NCBI GenBank assembly: GCA_027483795.1
Contig: JAIXTT010000059.1
Coordinates: forward strand, 1 to 57,505
Length of the DNA stretch: 57,505 nucleotides
Origin: Hyphomicrobiales bacterium
GTDB lineage: Bacteria; Pseudomonadota; Alphaproteobacteria; Rhizobiales; Beijerinckiaceae
Reading direction: 5' to 3'
Part shown: positions 36,790-44,564 of the stretch, in pieces
Numbering within the stretch: the first letter of the stretch is position 1
Layout of the letters: every line of letters begins with the position of its first letter
Notes under the pieces: model-generated
The model's input: only the letters and a program-made list of their open reading frames with translations
Databases searched by the model: none
What the model was told of the DNA's origin: nothing
Translations under genes and position numbers: made by a program

Positions 36790-37947
36790 ATGGGTTCCAT
36801 ATCTCCAGACTTCGTCATATCGGCCGATCTGAGCGCCGGAGAAGAGCGTCGACTTTTGCGGGACTGCGAAGTCCCGACGCTATTCCTCGACATTTCCCCG
36901 GCGGGAAAGGTTTGGCGGTCGGCGCGCAACGTCGCCGGAAAACGGCGATTGTCCTTCATCGCCGACGCGACGATCCTTTCGCTCGAAGATGCGCGACGGA
37001 TCGCGATCGAGCGCGGGCGGGAGGAGGAAGAGGACGGAAAGTCGAATGCGACGGCGATGCCGTTCCGGAATTTCGTCGAGACGGTCTACGGCCCGCATGC
37101 CAAGACCGTGAAGCGTTCTCACCATCAAGAGATGCGGGTCATCCGCAATCACATCTTGCCGGCATTGGGCGATCGTCCGATCGCGGCCATCGGAAAGGCG
37201 GAAATCCGCGCGCTTCTTCAGTCGAAGGTCGCCGCCGGCTACGGTCCGAGCATGGTGAACCGCATCCTCGCGACCGTGAAATCGATCTTCAGCCGCGCGG
37301 TGGATTGGGAGACGGAAGGGGTCAAGGAAAGTCCCGCCCGCGGGATCAGGCAATTGCCCTGCCCGAACCGGATCGACGCCTTCCTGACGCCCGCGGAGGC
37401 GCAGCGCTTGCAGGTCGCCGTCGCGCAGAGCGAGAACCCGCTTCTGCGCCACATCATCGCCTTTCTTCTGCTCACCGGCGGGCGGAAGCGGGAGGCTCTC
37501 GACGCGCGCTGGGAGAACGTCGATTTCGACCGAAGGATCTTCACCGTTCCGCTCTCGAAATCCGGTCGTCCGCGATACATCCCGCTGTCGGACGAAGCGA
37601 TCCGGGTGCTTCACGCCGCAAGACGCGAATTGGCGCGGGTCGCTCCCGAGATCGCGGCGTCGACGCCGTGGATCTTTCCCAATCCCGAGACCGGAAAGCC
37701 CTTCGTCAACATCTTCACGAGCTGGAACAATGCTCGGAAGCGCGCGGGTCTTGACCATATCCGCGTGCATGATCTTCGCCACTCCTTCGCCTCGGCGCTC
37801 GTGAACGAAGGAATGACGCTCTACGACGTGAAGGAGATCCTCGGTCACGCCAACATGGCGACCACGACCCGCTACGCCCATCTCTCGCGCGAGCGCCTCC
37901 GGCAGGCGGCAACGGTCGCGAGCGATCACTACAAGTTGAAGATCTGA
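36790..37947 (+). CDS. tyrosine-family site-specific recombinase (solo integrase)
   Basis: A 385-residue phage-type integrase. The N-terminal ~90 residues are a variable arm-type domain, residues about 95-185 the core-binding SAM-like domain (FRNFVETVYGPHAKTVKRSH), and residues about 195-375 the catalytic domain. Catalytic positions are visible: R in LLTGGRKREAL, K in PLSKSGRPRYIPL, H-x-x-R in HDLRHSFAS, H in LGHANMATTTRY and the nucleophile Y in that same RYAHLSRERL stretch. The first 70 bases before it are AT-rich. It begins 67 bases past the broken end of the headless porin and is not accompanied by excisionase, phage or transposon genes. It could be the remnant of an excised element, or a dedicated recombinase for the porin locus. 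Confidence 0.9.
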   Translation: MGSISPDFVISADLSAGEERRLLRDCEVPTLFLDISPAGKVWRSARNVAGKRRLSFIADATILSLEDARRIAIERGREEEEDGKSNATAMPFRNFVETVYGPHAKTVKRSHHQEMRVIRNHILPALGDRPIAAIGKAEIRALLQSKVAAGYGPSMVNRILATVKSIFSRAVDWETEGVKESPARGIRQLPCPNRIDAFLTPAEAQRLQVAVAQSENPLLRHIIAFLLLTGGRKREALDARWENVDFDRRIFTVPLSKSGRPRYIPLSDEAIRVLHAARRELARVAPEIAASTPWIFPNPETGKPFVNIFTSWNNARKRAGLDHIRVHDLRHSFASALVNEGMTLYDVKEILGHANMATTTRYAHLSRERLRQAATVASDHYKLKI

Positions 37948-37977
37948 ATTCCGGCGCTTCAGAAGCGATCAGACACT

Positions 37978-38044
37978 ACTTTCGTCGGCGATGTGAGGTG
38001 AAGTCTCTCCTGTGCCGCAGATGCTCGCGGTTCTCGACGAAAGT
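37978..38044. repeat. short inverted repeat behind the recombinase gene
   Basis: ACTTTCGTCG (37978-37987) and CGACGAAAGT (38035-38044) are a perfect 10-base inverted repeat about 30 bases after the recombinase stop; TTTCGTCGG recurs at 38125-38133. Paired short repeats next to an integrase gene are candidates for arm-type binding sites, but they could also be chance. The region also lies upstream of the next outer-membrane gene. Confidence 0.35.
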
Positions 38045-38187
38045 ATCGGATTTCGATCGACGCCGAAGACATTGCACAAAAGCAGGGCACGGTTGCCGAT
38101 ATTATCGCCTTGTGACACGAGGCGTTTCGTCGGAAAAGTGTCGTCATCCCGGCCGGCATTTGTCGGCGCTCATCGACGGAAATCGCC

Positions 38188-39036
38188 ATGTCCGGACGTC
38201 TTCTTGCAGCCTGCTCCGTTCTTCTCGCGCTCGCGGCTCCCGCTTATGCGTCGGATCTCCCGTCGAAGAAGAAGGCCGCTCCCCCGCCGCCGCCCCCGGC
38301 CGTTTCGCCTTGGGACTTCGCCTTCGGCGGCAAGGTCCAGTCGGACTATAACTTCCGCGGCATTTCGCAGACGGACCGGAAGCCCGGCGTCATGGGTTAC
38401 GGCGAAGTCCGCTACGACAACTTCTACTATGCGGGTGTCGCGGCCTATTCGGTCGATCTGCCGACCAAGCCGCTCGCGGAAGTCGACGTGACGGCCGGTA
38501 TTCGGCCGACTCTCGGTCCGGTCAGCTTCGATCTCGGCGGCATCTACTACTACTACCCGCGCGAAGACCGCCCGAACACGGGTTACGTCTCCAATTCGGA
38601 CTTCTTCGAACTGGCGGCGAAGGCTTCCTATGTGTGGAACGAAAAGGTCACCTTCGGCGCCAATGCCTTCTACACTTGGAACTGGCTCGGGACGGGCGCC
38701 GACGGCACCTATATCTCCGGCACGCTGAAGGTCGCGCTGCCTTACAATCTGTCCGCCTCGGGCGAAGTCGGCCGTTACTTCCTCGGCACGCAGACGAAGC
38801 CCGCGGCGGCCAATCCGACGCGGCTCGCCGACTACACCTATTGGAACGCCGGCCTGACCTATACGTGGAAGCAGGTGTCGCTCGACGCTCGTTATCACGG
38901 CACCGACCTGACCAAGGCGAACTGCTACACGCTCACCGGCGATCCCGGCGCGGTGAACAATCGCTCCAAGTGGTGCGGCGACACCTTCATCGCCACGCTC
39001 GCGGTCGACTTCGTCTACAGCGATCTGAAGAAGTAA
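38188..39036 (+). CDS. TIGR02001-type outer-membrane protein
   Basis: A 282-residue outer-membrane beta-barrel protein. The signal peptide is MSGRLLAACSVLLALAAPAY A, followed by SDLPSKKKAAPPPPPPA, a linker similar to that of the porins. The body has the family motif GKVQSDYNFRGISQTDRKPG and alternating aromatic strands (GGIYYYYPREDRPNTGY; LTYTWKQVSLDARYHG). The C-terminus is LKK rather than the usual Phe, but FVYSDLKK supplies aromatics nearby. Function of the family is unknown; it is often called a porin-like or nodulin-related OMP. A bidirectional hairpin follows its stop. Confidence 0.86.
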   Translation: MSGRLLAACSVLLALAAPAYASDLPSKKKAAPPPPPPAVSPWDFAFGGKVQSDYNFRGISQTDRKPGVMGYGEVRYDNFYYAGVAAYSVDLPTKPLAEVDVTAGIRPTLGPVSFDLGGIYYYYPREDRPNTGYVSNSDFFELAAKASYVWNEKVTFGANAFYTWNWLGTGADGTYISGTLKVALPYNLSASGEVGRYFLGTQTKPAAANPTRLADYTYWNAGLTYTWKQVSLDARYHGTDLTKANCYTLTGDPGAVNNRSKWCGDTFIATLAVDFVYSDLKK

Positions 39037-39061
39037 GCCCCGCGCTCGAGAACGTCTTCCG

Positions 39062-39085
39062 AACGCCCGCCGAAAGGCGGGCGTT
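39062..39085. terminator. bidirectional terminator between convergent genes
   Basis: AACGCCCGCC-GAAA-GGCGGGCGTT is a perfect 10-base stem with a GAAA tetraloop, placed between the stop of the outer-membrane gene (plus strand) and the stop of the alpha/beta hydrolase (minus strand), so it can serve both. Confidence 0.85.
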
Positions 39086-39091
39086 TCGCGT

Positions 39092-39985
39092 TCAGGCGGC
39101 GGGATCGACCTCGTCGAGGAAGGCGCGGATCCGGGTGATCGCGGCGTCGTCGCGGAGCAGGGGGGCATGCCCCTGTCCCGGCACCACGAGGGTCGCACAG
39201 CGCGGATGCCGCCGCGTCATTTCCGTCAGCGTCTCCTCGGAGAGGAGATCGGACGTCTCGCCCCTGATCGCGAGGAGCGGGACGGAACGCAGTCCTTCGA
39301 AAGCGGGCCAGAGATCGGGCAGCGCATCGAAATTCATGGTCGCGAAGGACAGCATCAGGGCCGGGTCGTAGGTCAGGGCCAATGTCCCGTCCTCTTCCCG
39401 CCAAGTCCCTTCGGCGAAGGCCCGCCAATCCTCGGGCGTGACGTCGGTGAAGCTGCCGCCCGTGGTGAATTTCAGGAGTTCGATCGCCTCGTCCCATGTC
39501 GAGGGAGGCTTGAGCTTGCCGACATAGCCGCGGATGCGCTCCAGGCCGCGCCGGTCGAGGACCGGGCCGATGTCGTTCAGCACGGCGCCAGCGAGCATGT
39601 CCGGGGCCACGGCGGCCGTCGCCATGGTGATGAGCCCGCCGCGTGACGTGCCGATGAACAGCGCCTTGGCGACGCCGAGCGAGGCGAGTTGGGACAGAAC
39701 GTCGCCGGTTTCGACGCCGACGTCGTATTTGCGCCAGTCGACGTCCCGGTTCGAGATGCCCCGGCCGCGGTAGTCGACGGCGACGACGCGCCGCGCGCCC
39801 GGACCGGTCGAGAGGGCGTGGGCGAGCCGATCGAAATCATGGGAATTGCGGGTGAGGCCGGGCAGGCAGACCGCGGGCAAGCGATGCGAGACTTCGGGTC
39901 CGTAGACGCGGGCGCGGAGCATCAGGCCGTCCGGCGCGGGGGAAAAATGGTTCCTGTAGCCCGCGCCGTCCGTCATCCCGTCCAT
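39092..39985 (-). CDS. alpha/beta-fold hydrolase
   Basis: A 297-residue hydrolase with the classical layout: oxyanion region CLPGLTRNSHDFDRLA, VVAVDYRGRGIS, nucleophile elbow GTSRGGLI, acid near GETSDLL and base H in VPGQGHAPLL. It is a cytoplasmic esterase, lactonase or haloalkane dehalogenase-like enzyme of unknown substrate. It starts five bases after the lytic transglycosylase stop, so it is in that gene's operon. The first ATG has GAGG directly upstream; the second (nine bases on) is an alternative. Confidence 0.88.
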   Translation of the reverse strand: MDGMTDGAGYRNHFSPAPDGLMLRARVYGPEVSHRLPAVCLPGLTRNSHDFDRLAHALSTGPGARRVVAVDYRGRGISNRDVDWRKYDVGVETGDVLSQLASLGVAKALFIGTSRGGLITMATAAVAPDMLAGAVLNDIGPVLDRRGLERIRGYVGKLKPPSTWDEAIELLKFTTGGSFTDVTPEDWRAFAEGTWREEDGTLALTYDPALMLSFATMNFDALPDLWPAFEGLRSVPLLAIRGETSDLLSEETLTEMTRRHPRCATLVVPGQGHAPLLRDDAAITRIRAFLDEVDPAA

Positions 39986-39990
39986 CCTCG

Positions 39991-42039
39991 TCAGCGACCG
40001 CCCCGCTTCAGGTCCGAATCGAGCAGCAGCGTCGTCTTCTCGCCGAGCCGACTACGATAGACCTGCAGGTTCTCCAAGACCCGCTGAACGTAGTTGCGGG
40101 TCTCGGAAAAGGGAATGCGCTCCACCCAATCCACCGGATCGACGGACGGGTCGCGCGGATCTCCATAGGCCTCGATCCATTTCCGGACATTGCCCGGACC
40201 CGCATTGTAGGAGGCGATGGCGAGAATGTAGGAGCCGTTGAAATTGTTCACGAGGTCGCCGAGATGCGCGGCCCCGAGCGTGACGTTGTAGGACGGCTCA
40301 TGCAGGCGCGACGCATCGAAGCCGATGCCGGACTTGCCCGCCTGGATCCGCGCGGTCGCGGGCATCAGCTGCATCAGGCCACGGGCGCCCGCGGAGGAGA
40401 CGGCCCGCGGATCGAAGGCGCTTTCCTGACGGGTGATGGCGAAGACCAGCGATCTTTCGATGGGGCTCTCGGAAAGAGCATCCTTCGGAATGCCGAAGAC
40501 CGGAAAGGCGTGCTGGTTGAGCGCGAAGCCGCGCTGCGTCGCCGCCTTGCCGACGATCAGAACGGCGCGGGCGTCTCCGCGGGCGGCGGCGATGTCGGCC
40601 AGCGCGTCCAAGGAACCCGGATCGGTGAGGGTCTGGGCGAGATCGGAGATCAGCGGGATCGCGAGGTCGCGTTCGTCGGCCTCGTAGAGCATCGCCACGG
40701 CGCGGAGCGCCTGCACCCTGTCGGCGGCCGGCGCGCCCTGCACCGTCTGGATCGCCATGTCGCGATGGTTGATCTTGGCGCGGGCGAGCTGCCCGTAATA
40801 GGTCGTCGGATGCGCCGCGGCGCGCTGATAGAAGGCCGTCGGGCTTCCGGCCCCGGCTTCCGCCGCGCGGCCCTGCCAATAGGCGGAGCGGGCGATGGAG
40901 ATCGGCGTGGTCGCGACCTGCGACGCGCGGGTGAAGTGCTTCTGCGCGGTCGCGGCGTCGTTGAGCATGCGCAGCGCGATCCAGCCCGCATGGAATTCCG
41001 CTTCCACCTTGGACGAGGCGGAGACGGCGGCGTGTCCCGCGGCCACGCGATAGGCGAGTTGCGTGTGGCCGCCGTCGAGGAGCTTGCGTGCGACGAGCCG
41101 ACGTTCCGTCCACCAGGCATCGCCGTGATGCGCCTCGACCGCATGCGGAACCGCGGCGAGGGCTTGGGCGGCCTCCACGGCGTTGTCGCTGCGGCGCAGA
41201 TGCTGGGTGCGGGCGTAGAGCGCGAGCGGCTGCGTGCGCGCGGCGGCGGGAACTGCGGCGAGCGCGGATGCGGCCGAGCCCGATTTCTGCCCGACGGCGG
41301 CGGCGGCACGGGCCACGGCGACTTCGGCGGGGCCGACATAAGCGGCGGCGCGGAGCGCGCCGTCATGGTTTTCCGCGAAAATCGCCATCTCGACCCGACG
41401 ATGATGGTCGGATTTGCGGATCACGCCGCCATAGGCCGCGAGGAAGCGCTGTTCGAGATCCTGGCCGAAGCCGTCGGTCGTCCAAGCGTCGCGCACGAGT
41501 TCGACGGCCTGTGCTTCCTGACCGGTCGCACGCAGGGCGTTCGCCAGTGCGAGCTTTCCGCCCGGCGTCACGGGCTTCGCCTTGGCGAAGAACTTCTTCA
41601 CCTCGGCGGGCGAGCGATTCTCCGAGACGAGCGCCTCTTCGGCGCGGCGTCGCATGTTGTTGCGGGTCGGCCAGTTCGGGGCGGCTTCGAGGAAATCGCC
41701 GATCCGTTCGAAACCCGCTTTCGATCCGGCAGCGCGGATGGCCGCCCATTCCGCCAGCAGGCGGGCGGTGGGATCCTGCAGTTCGCGCGCGATCGCGTCG
41801 CCGGAGGAGACTTCTCCCTGACGATAGGCGGTGAGCGCCCTTTTCAGACGACCCGACTCGGCGGCGGACAGGCCGCGGATGTCGGCGGTCCGGCCCGTCG
41901 CGAGGGATCCTGTCCGGTCGTTCGAGGACGGCGAAAGGAAGGAGAAAAGGCTTTCGAAGGCCGCCGCGGGCTGCGGCGCAACGGCCGCTCCCAACAAGGA
42001 CAGCGCGACGAGGGTTCGGGTGGTTCGGGTCAACTTCAT
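39991..42039 (-). CDS. soluble lytic murein transglycosylase
   Basis: A 682-residue periplasmic Slt70-type enzyme that cleaves peptidoglycan strands to 1,6-anhydro products. The signal peptide is about residues 1-27 (RTLVALSLLGAAVAPQPAAA). A long alpha-helical superhelical U-domain fills most of the protein. The C-terminal goose-lysozyme-like domain starts near residue 530 with the catalytic E539 in ITRQESAFDPRAVSSAGARG, followed by LMQLMPATA and IASYNAGPGNVRKW, all signature elements. I start at 42039 (MKLTRTTRTL); the frame extends to 42111 without a plausible leader. It is divergent from dapA. Confidence 0.92.
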   Translation of the reverse strand: MKLTRTTRTLVALSLLGAAVAPQPAAAFESLFSFLSPSSNDRTGSLATGRTADIRGLSAAESGRLKRALTAYRQGEVSSGDAIARELQDPTARLLAEWAAIRAAGSKAGFERIGDFLEAAPNWPTRNNMRRRAEEALVSENRSPAEVKKFFAKAKPVTPGGKLALANALRATGQEAQAVELVRDAWTTDGFGQDLEQRFLAAYGGVIRKSDHHRRVEMAIFAENHDGALRAAAYVGPAEVAVARAAAAVGQKSGSAASALAAVPAAARTQPLALYARTQHLRRSDNAVEAAQALAAVPHAVEAHHGDAWWTERRLVARKLLDGGHTQLAYRVAAGHAAVSASSKVEAEFHAGWIALRMLNDAATAQKHFTRASQVATTPISIARSAYWQGRAAEAGAGSPTAFYQRAAAHPTTYYGQLARAKINHRDMAIQTVQGAPAADRVQALRAVAMLYEADERDLAIPLISDLAQTLTDPGSLDALADIAAARGDARAVLIVGKAATQRGFALNQHAFPVFGIPKDALSESPIERSLVFAITRQESAFDPRAVSSAGARGLMQLMPATARIQAGKSGIGFDASRLHEPSYNVTLGAAHLGDLVNNFNGSYILAIASYNAGPGNVRKWIEAYGDPRDPSVDPVDWVERIPFSETRNYVQRVLENLQVYRSRLGEKTTLLLDSDLKRGGR

Positions 42040-42263
42040 GCCGCCTGGTGTCCTCGACGCAAACGCTCCCGAGAGGTATGGCGGCGTTCTGGTTTCCGAA
42101 ATGCTAACCAAGATCGCGGCGCGGGTGGGGCGCCGGGTGATCGCGGCGACGCGGAACGCCCGAAGGACGGTTCGGCTCCCCTTTCCCCGACCCCTTCGAC
42201 GGTCTATGTGTCGGCTCGACGCTTTCGAGCGAGAAAAGCGACAAGGGCGGGATGGAGAGGTCG

Positions 42264-43157
42264 ATGACGAAGAGCCGCATGTTCAAGGGATCCTATACGG
42301 CTCTGGTGACGCCGTTCCGGAACGGGGCGGTGGACGAGGACGCGTTCCGCAAGCTCGTCGATCGGCAGATCTCCGAAGGCACGCACGGCCTCGTGCCCGT
42401 CGGCACCACGGGCGAAAGCCCGACGCTCTCGCATGACGAACACAGACGCGTCGTCGAGGCCTGCATCGCCGAGGCGAAGGGGCGCGTTCCGGTGATCGCG
42501 GGCGCGGGCTCGAACAACACGCATGAGGCGGTCGAGCTTTCCAAGCATGCCGAGAAGGCGGGCGCGGACGCCGTCCTGATCGTGACGCCTTATTACAACA
42601 AGCCGACGCAGGAGGGCCTTTACCGGCACTTCAAGGCGATCGACGAGGCGATCGGCATCCCGATCATCATCTACAACATCCCGCCGCGTTCGGTGGTCGA
42701 CATGTCGGTCGAGACCATGGCGCGGCTCTACGAGCTGAAGAACGTGGCGGGCGTGAAGGACGCGACGGGCAACGTCGCGCGCATTTCGCTGCAGCGCAGG
42801 GCCATGGGCCCCGATTTCGTCCAATTGTCCGGCGACGACATCATCGCCATGCCGTCGGTGGCGGCGGGCGCGCACGGCACGATCTCGGTCGTGTCGAACG
42901 TCGCGCCGCGGCTCTCGGCGGAGCGCATGAATGCGGCGCTTGCGGGCGACATGGCGAAGGCGCTCGAACTGCAGGACAGGCTGGTGCCGCTCGATCAGGC
43001 GATCTTCCTCGAACCCGGCCTCGCCGGGGCGAAATGCGGCCTCGCGCTTCTCGGTCTGGGCACCGAAGAGGTGCGGCTGCCTTTGATGCCCGTGACCGAG
43101 CCGACCAAGGCGCGGATCCGGGAAGCGATGGTGCATGCCGGCCTGCTCAAGGCCTGA
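42264..43157 (+). CDS. dapA: 4-hydroxy-tetrahydrodipicolinate synthase
   Basis: A 297-residue (beta/alpha)8 lyase of the lysine and meso-diaminopimelate pathway, condensing pyruvate with aspartate semialdehyde. The Schiff-base residue is K165 (VAGVKDATG), with Y137 (IIYNIP), T48-T49 (GTTGES) and Y111 (PYYNKP) making the catalytic triad and its surroundings. The ATG at 42264 is chosen for its GGAGAGG ribosome site; another ATG lies at 42252. It is followed by smpB, an order common in alphaproteobacteria. Confidence 0.95.
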   Translation: MTKSRMFKGSYTALVTPFRNGAVDEDAFRKLVDRQISEGTHGLVPVGTTGESPTLSHDEHRRVVEACIAEAKGRVPVIAGAGSNNTHEAVELSKHAEKAGADAVLIVTPYYNKPTQEGLYRHFKAIDEAIGIPIIIYNIPPRSVVDMSVETMARLYELKNVAGVKDATGNVARISLQRRAMGPDFVQLSGDDIIAMPSVAAGAHGTISVVSNVAPRLSAERMNAALAGDMAKALELQDRLVPLDQAIFLEPGLAGAKCGLALLGLGTEEVRLPLMPVTEPTKARIREAMVHAGLLKA

Positions 43158-43175
43158 CGGAGACCTCCGCGCGCG

Positions 43176-43649
43176 ATGACCAAGAAGGACAACCCGAATG
43201 CGAGGATCGCTGCGGACAACCGCAAGGCCCGCTTCAACTATGAGATCGGGCAGACCTTCGAAGCGGGCATCGCGCTGACCGGGACCGAGGTGAAATCGCT
43301 GCGCGGAGGCAAGGCGACCATCGGTGAAAGCTATGCCGACCAGAAGAACGGCGAGCTCTATCTGGTGAACGCCTACATTCCCGAATATCTCGAGGCCAAC
43401 CGCTTCAATCACGAGACCAAGCGGCCGCGAAAGCTGCTCCTGCACCGGAGCGAGCTCAACAAGCTGCTCGTGGCGGTGCAGCGCGAGGGCATGACGATCG
43501 TGCCGCTCAAGGTCTTCTTCAACGACAAGGGCCGCGCGAAGGTCGAACTCGCGCTCGCCCGCGGCAAGAAGCTGCACGACAAGCGCGAGACCGAGAAGGA
43601 ACGGGATTGGAACCGCGACAAGGCCCGCCTCATGCGCGACAAGGGTTGA
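43176..43649 (+). CDS. smpB: SsrA-binding protein
   Basis: A 157-residue tmRNA-binding protein for trans-translation rescue of stalled ribosomes. Conserved stretches: [64 protein letters not shown], and the basic C-terminal tail ([20 protein letters not shown]) that enters the mRNA channel. It starts 18 bases after dapA. The tmRNA gene itself is not in the window. Confidence 0.97.
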   Translation: MTKKDNPNARIAADNRKARFNYEIGQTFEAGIALTGTEVKSLRGGKATIGESYADQKNGELYLVNAYIPEYLEANRFNHETKRPRKLLLHRSELNKLLVAVQREGMTIVPLKVFFNDKGRAKVELALARGKKLHDKRETEKERDWNRDKARLMRDKG

Positions 43650-43651
43650 AC

Positions 43652-44509
43652 GTGGCTCCCGACATTCTCGACGGCTGCGGCGAACTGCTCGCCCGCTACG
43701 ATCTGCTCGTCTGCGATCTCTGGGGCGTCGTCCATGACGGCGTGAACGCGCATGAGGCCGCCTGCGACGCCCTGCTGCGTTTTCGCCGGGGCGGGGGCAC
43801 GGTCGTTCTGCTGTCCAACGCACCCATGCCGTCGCATGTGACGGCACGGTTCATCGAGCGGATCGGCGTGCCGCGGGACGCCTATGACCGGCTCGTGACC
43901 TCGGGCGACCTCACCTTGGCGGTGTTGGCCGAAAAGGGTGTCCGACGGGTGCATCACATCGGCCCCGACGGGCGGGACGATGCGCTTTTCGCTTCGATCG
44001 AGCGGGTGGCCTTCACGGAGGCCGAAGCGATCGTCTGTTCCGGGCTCGAGGACGACGTCAACGAGACGGCGGAGCATTATCGCGAAAGGCTCGTGCCGGC
44101 TCTCGCCCGCGGCATGACCCTCGTCTGCGCCAATCCCGACCTGGCGGTGGAGGTGGGCGGGGTGGCCTATCCTTGCGCGGGCGCGATCGCGGCCTTGTAC
44201 GAGGCGATGGGCGGCCGGGTCGTCTGGTGCGGCAAGCCGCATCCGCCGGCCTATGTCGCGGCCTTGGCGGCGGGCGAGGCGGCGCGGGGGCGCCCCGTCG
44301 ACCGGACGCGCGTTCTCGGGATCGGCGACGCGCTCAGGACGGACGTCGCGGGTGCGGGGCGCGCGGGGATCGATGCGCTGATGATCGCGAGCGGTCTGCA
44401 TCGCGAAGAGATCTGGACCGACGGTGTGCTCGACCCCGTGAAGGCGCGCAGCGTGGTGGCCGGCAGCGGCCTCCCGTGCCGGGCGGTCAGCGCCTGGTTG
44501 AGCTGGTAG
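43652..44509 (+). CDS. HAD-superfamily hydrolase (TIGR01459 type)
   Basis: A 285-residue HAD phosphatase of the NagD-like class IIA. The motif I Asp is in LLVCDLWGVVHDGVN, motif II in VVLLSNAP, motif III Lys in WCGKPHPPAY and motif IV Asp in LGIGDALRTDVAGA. It starts with GTG at 43652, two bases after smpB, with AAGGG as ribosome site; the frame is open upstream inside smpB. Substrate is unknown; relatives act on small phosphorylated metabolites and in this order sit next to bifunctional FAD synthetase or smpB genes. Confidence 0.88.
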   Translation: MAPDILDGCGELLARYDLLVCDLWGVVHDGVNAHEAACDALLRFRRGGGTVVLLSNAPMPSHVTARFIERIGVPRDAYDRLVTSGDLTLAVLAEKGVRRVHHIGPDGRDDALFASIERVAFTEAEAIVCSGLEDDVNETAEHYRERLVPALARGMTLVCANPDLAVEVGGVAYPCAGAIAALYEAMGGRVVWCGKPHPPAYVAALAAGEAARGRPVDRTRVLGIGDALRTDVAGAGRAGIDALMIASGLHREEIWTDGVLDPVKARSVVAGSGLPCRAVSAWLSW

Positions 44510-44564
44510 GGCGGCGGGGGAAGGCCGCGGGCTTCGCTCCTCTCGATGAGGGAAGCGGGGCGGG

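Noticed and set aside
35226-37754. 842-codon plus-strand frame across the headless porin and recombinase
   Set aside because: It is an out-of-frame reading of two good genes; no domain or start site.
36690-38187. Attachment-site direct repeats flanking the recombinase
   Set aside because: I compared the junction at 36700-36735 with the DNA behind the recombinase and found no repeat of 10 bases or more, so no complete integrated element can be delimited.
40264-42267. 667-codon plus-strand frame opposite the lytic transglycosylase
   Set aside because: Gly/Arg/His-rich antisense reading with no homology; the minus-strand gene has a signal peptide and full catalytic motifs.
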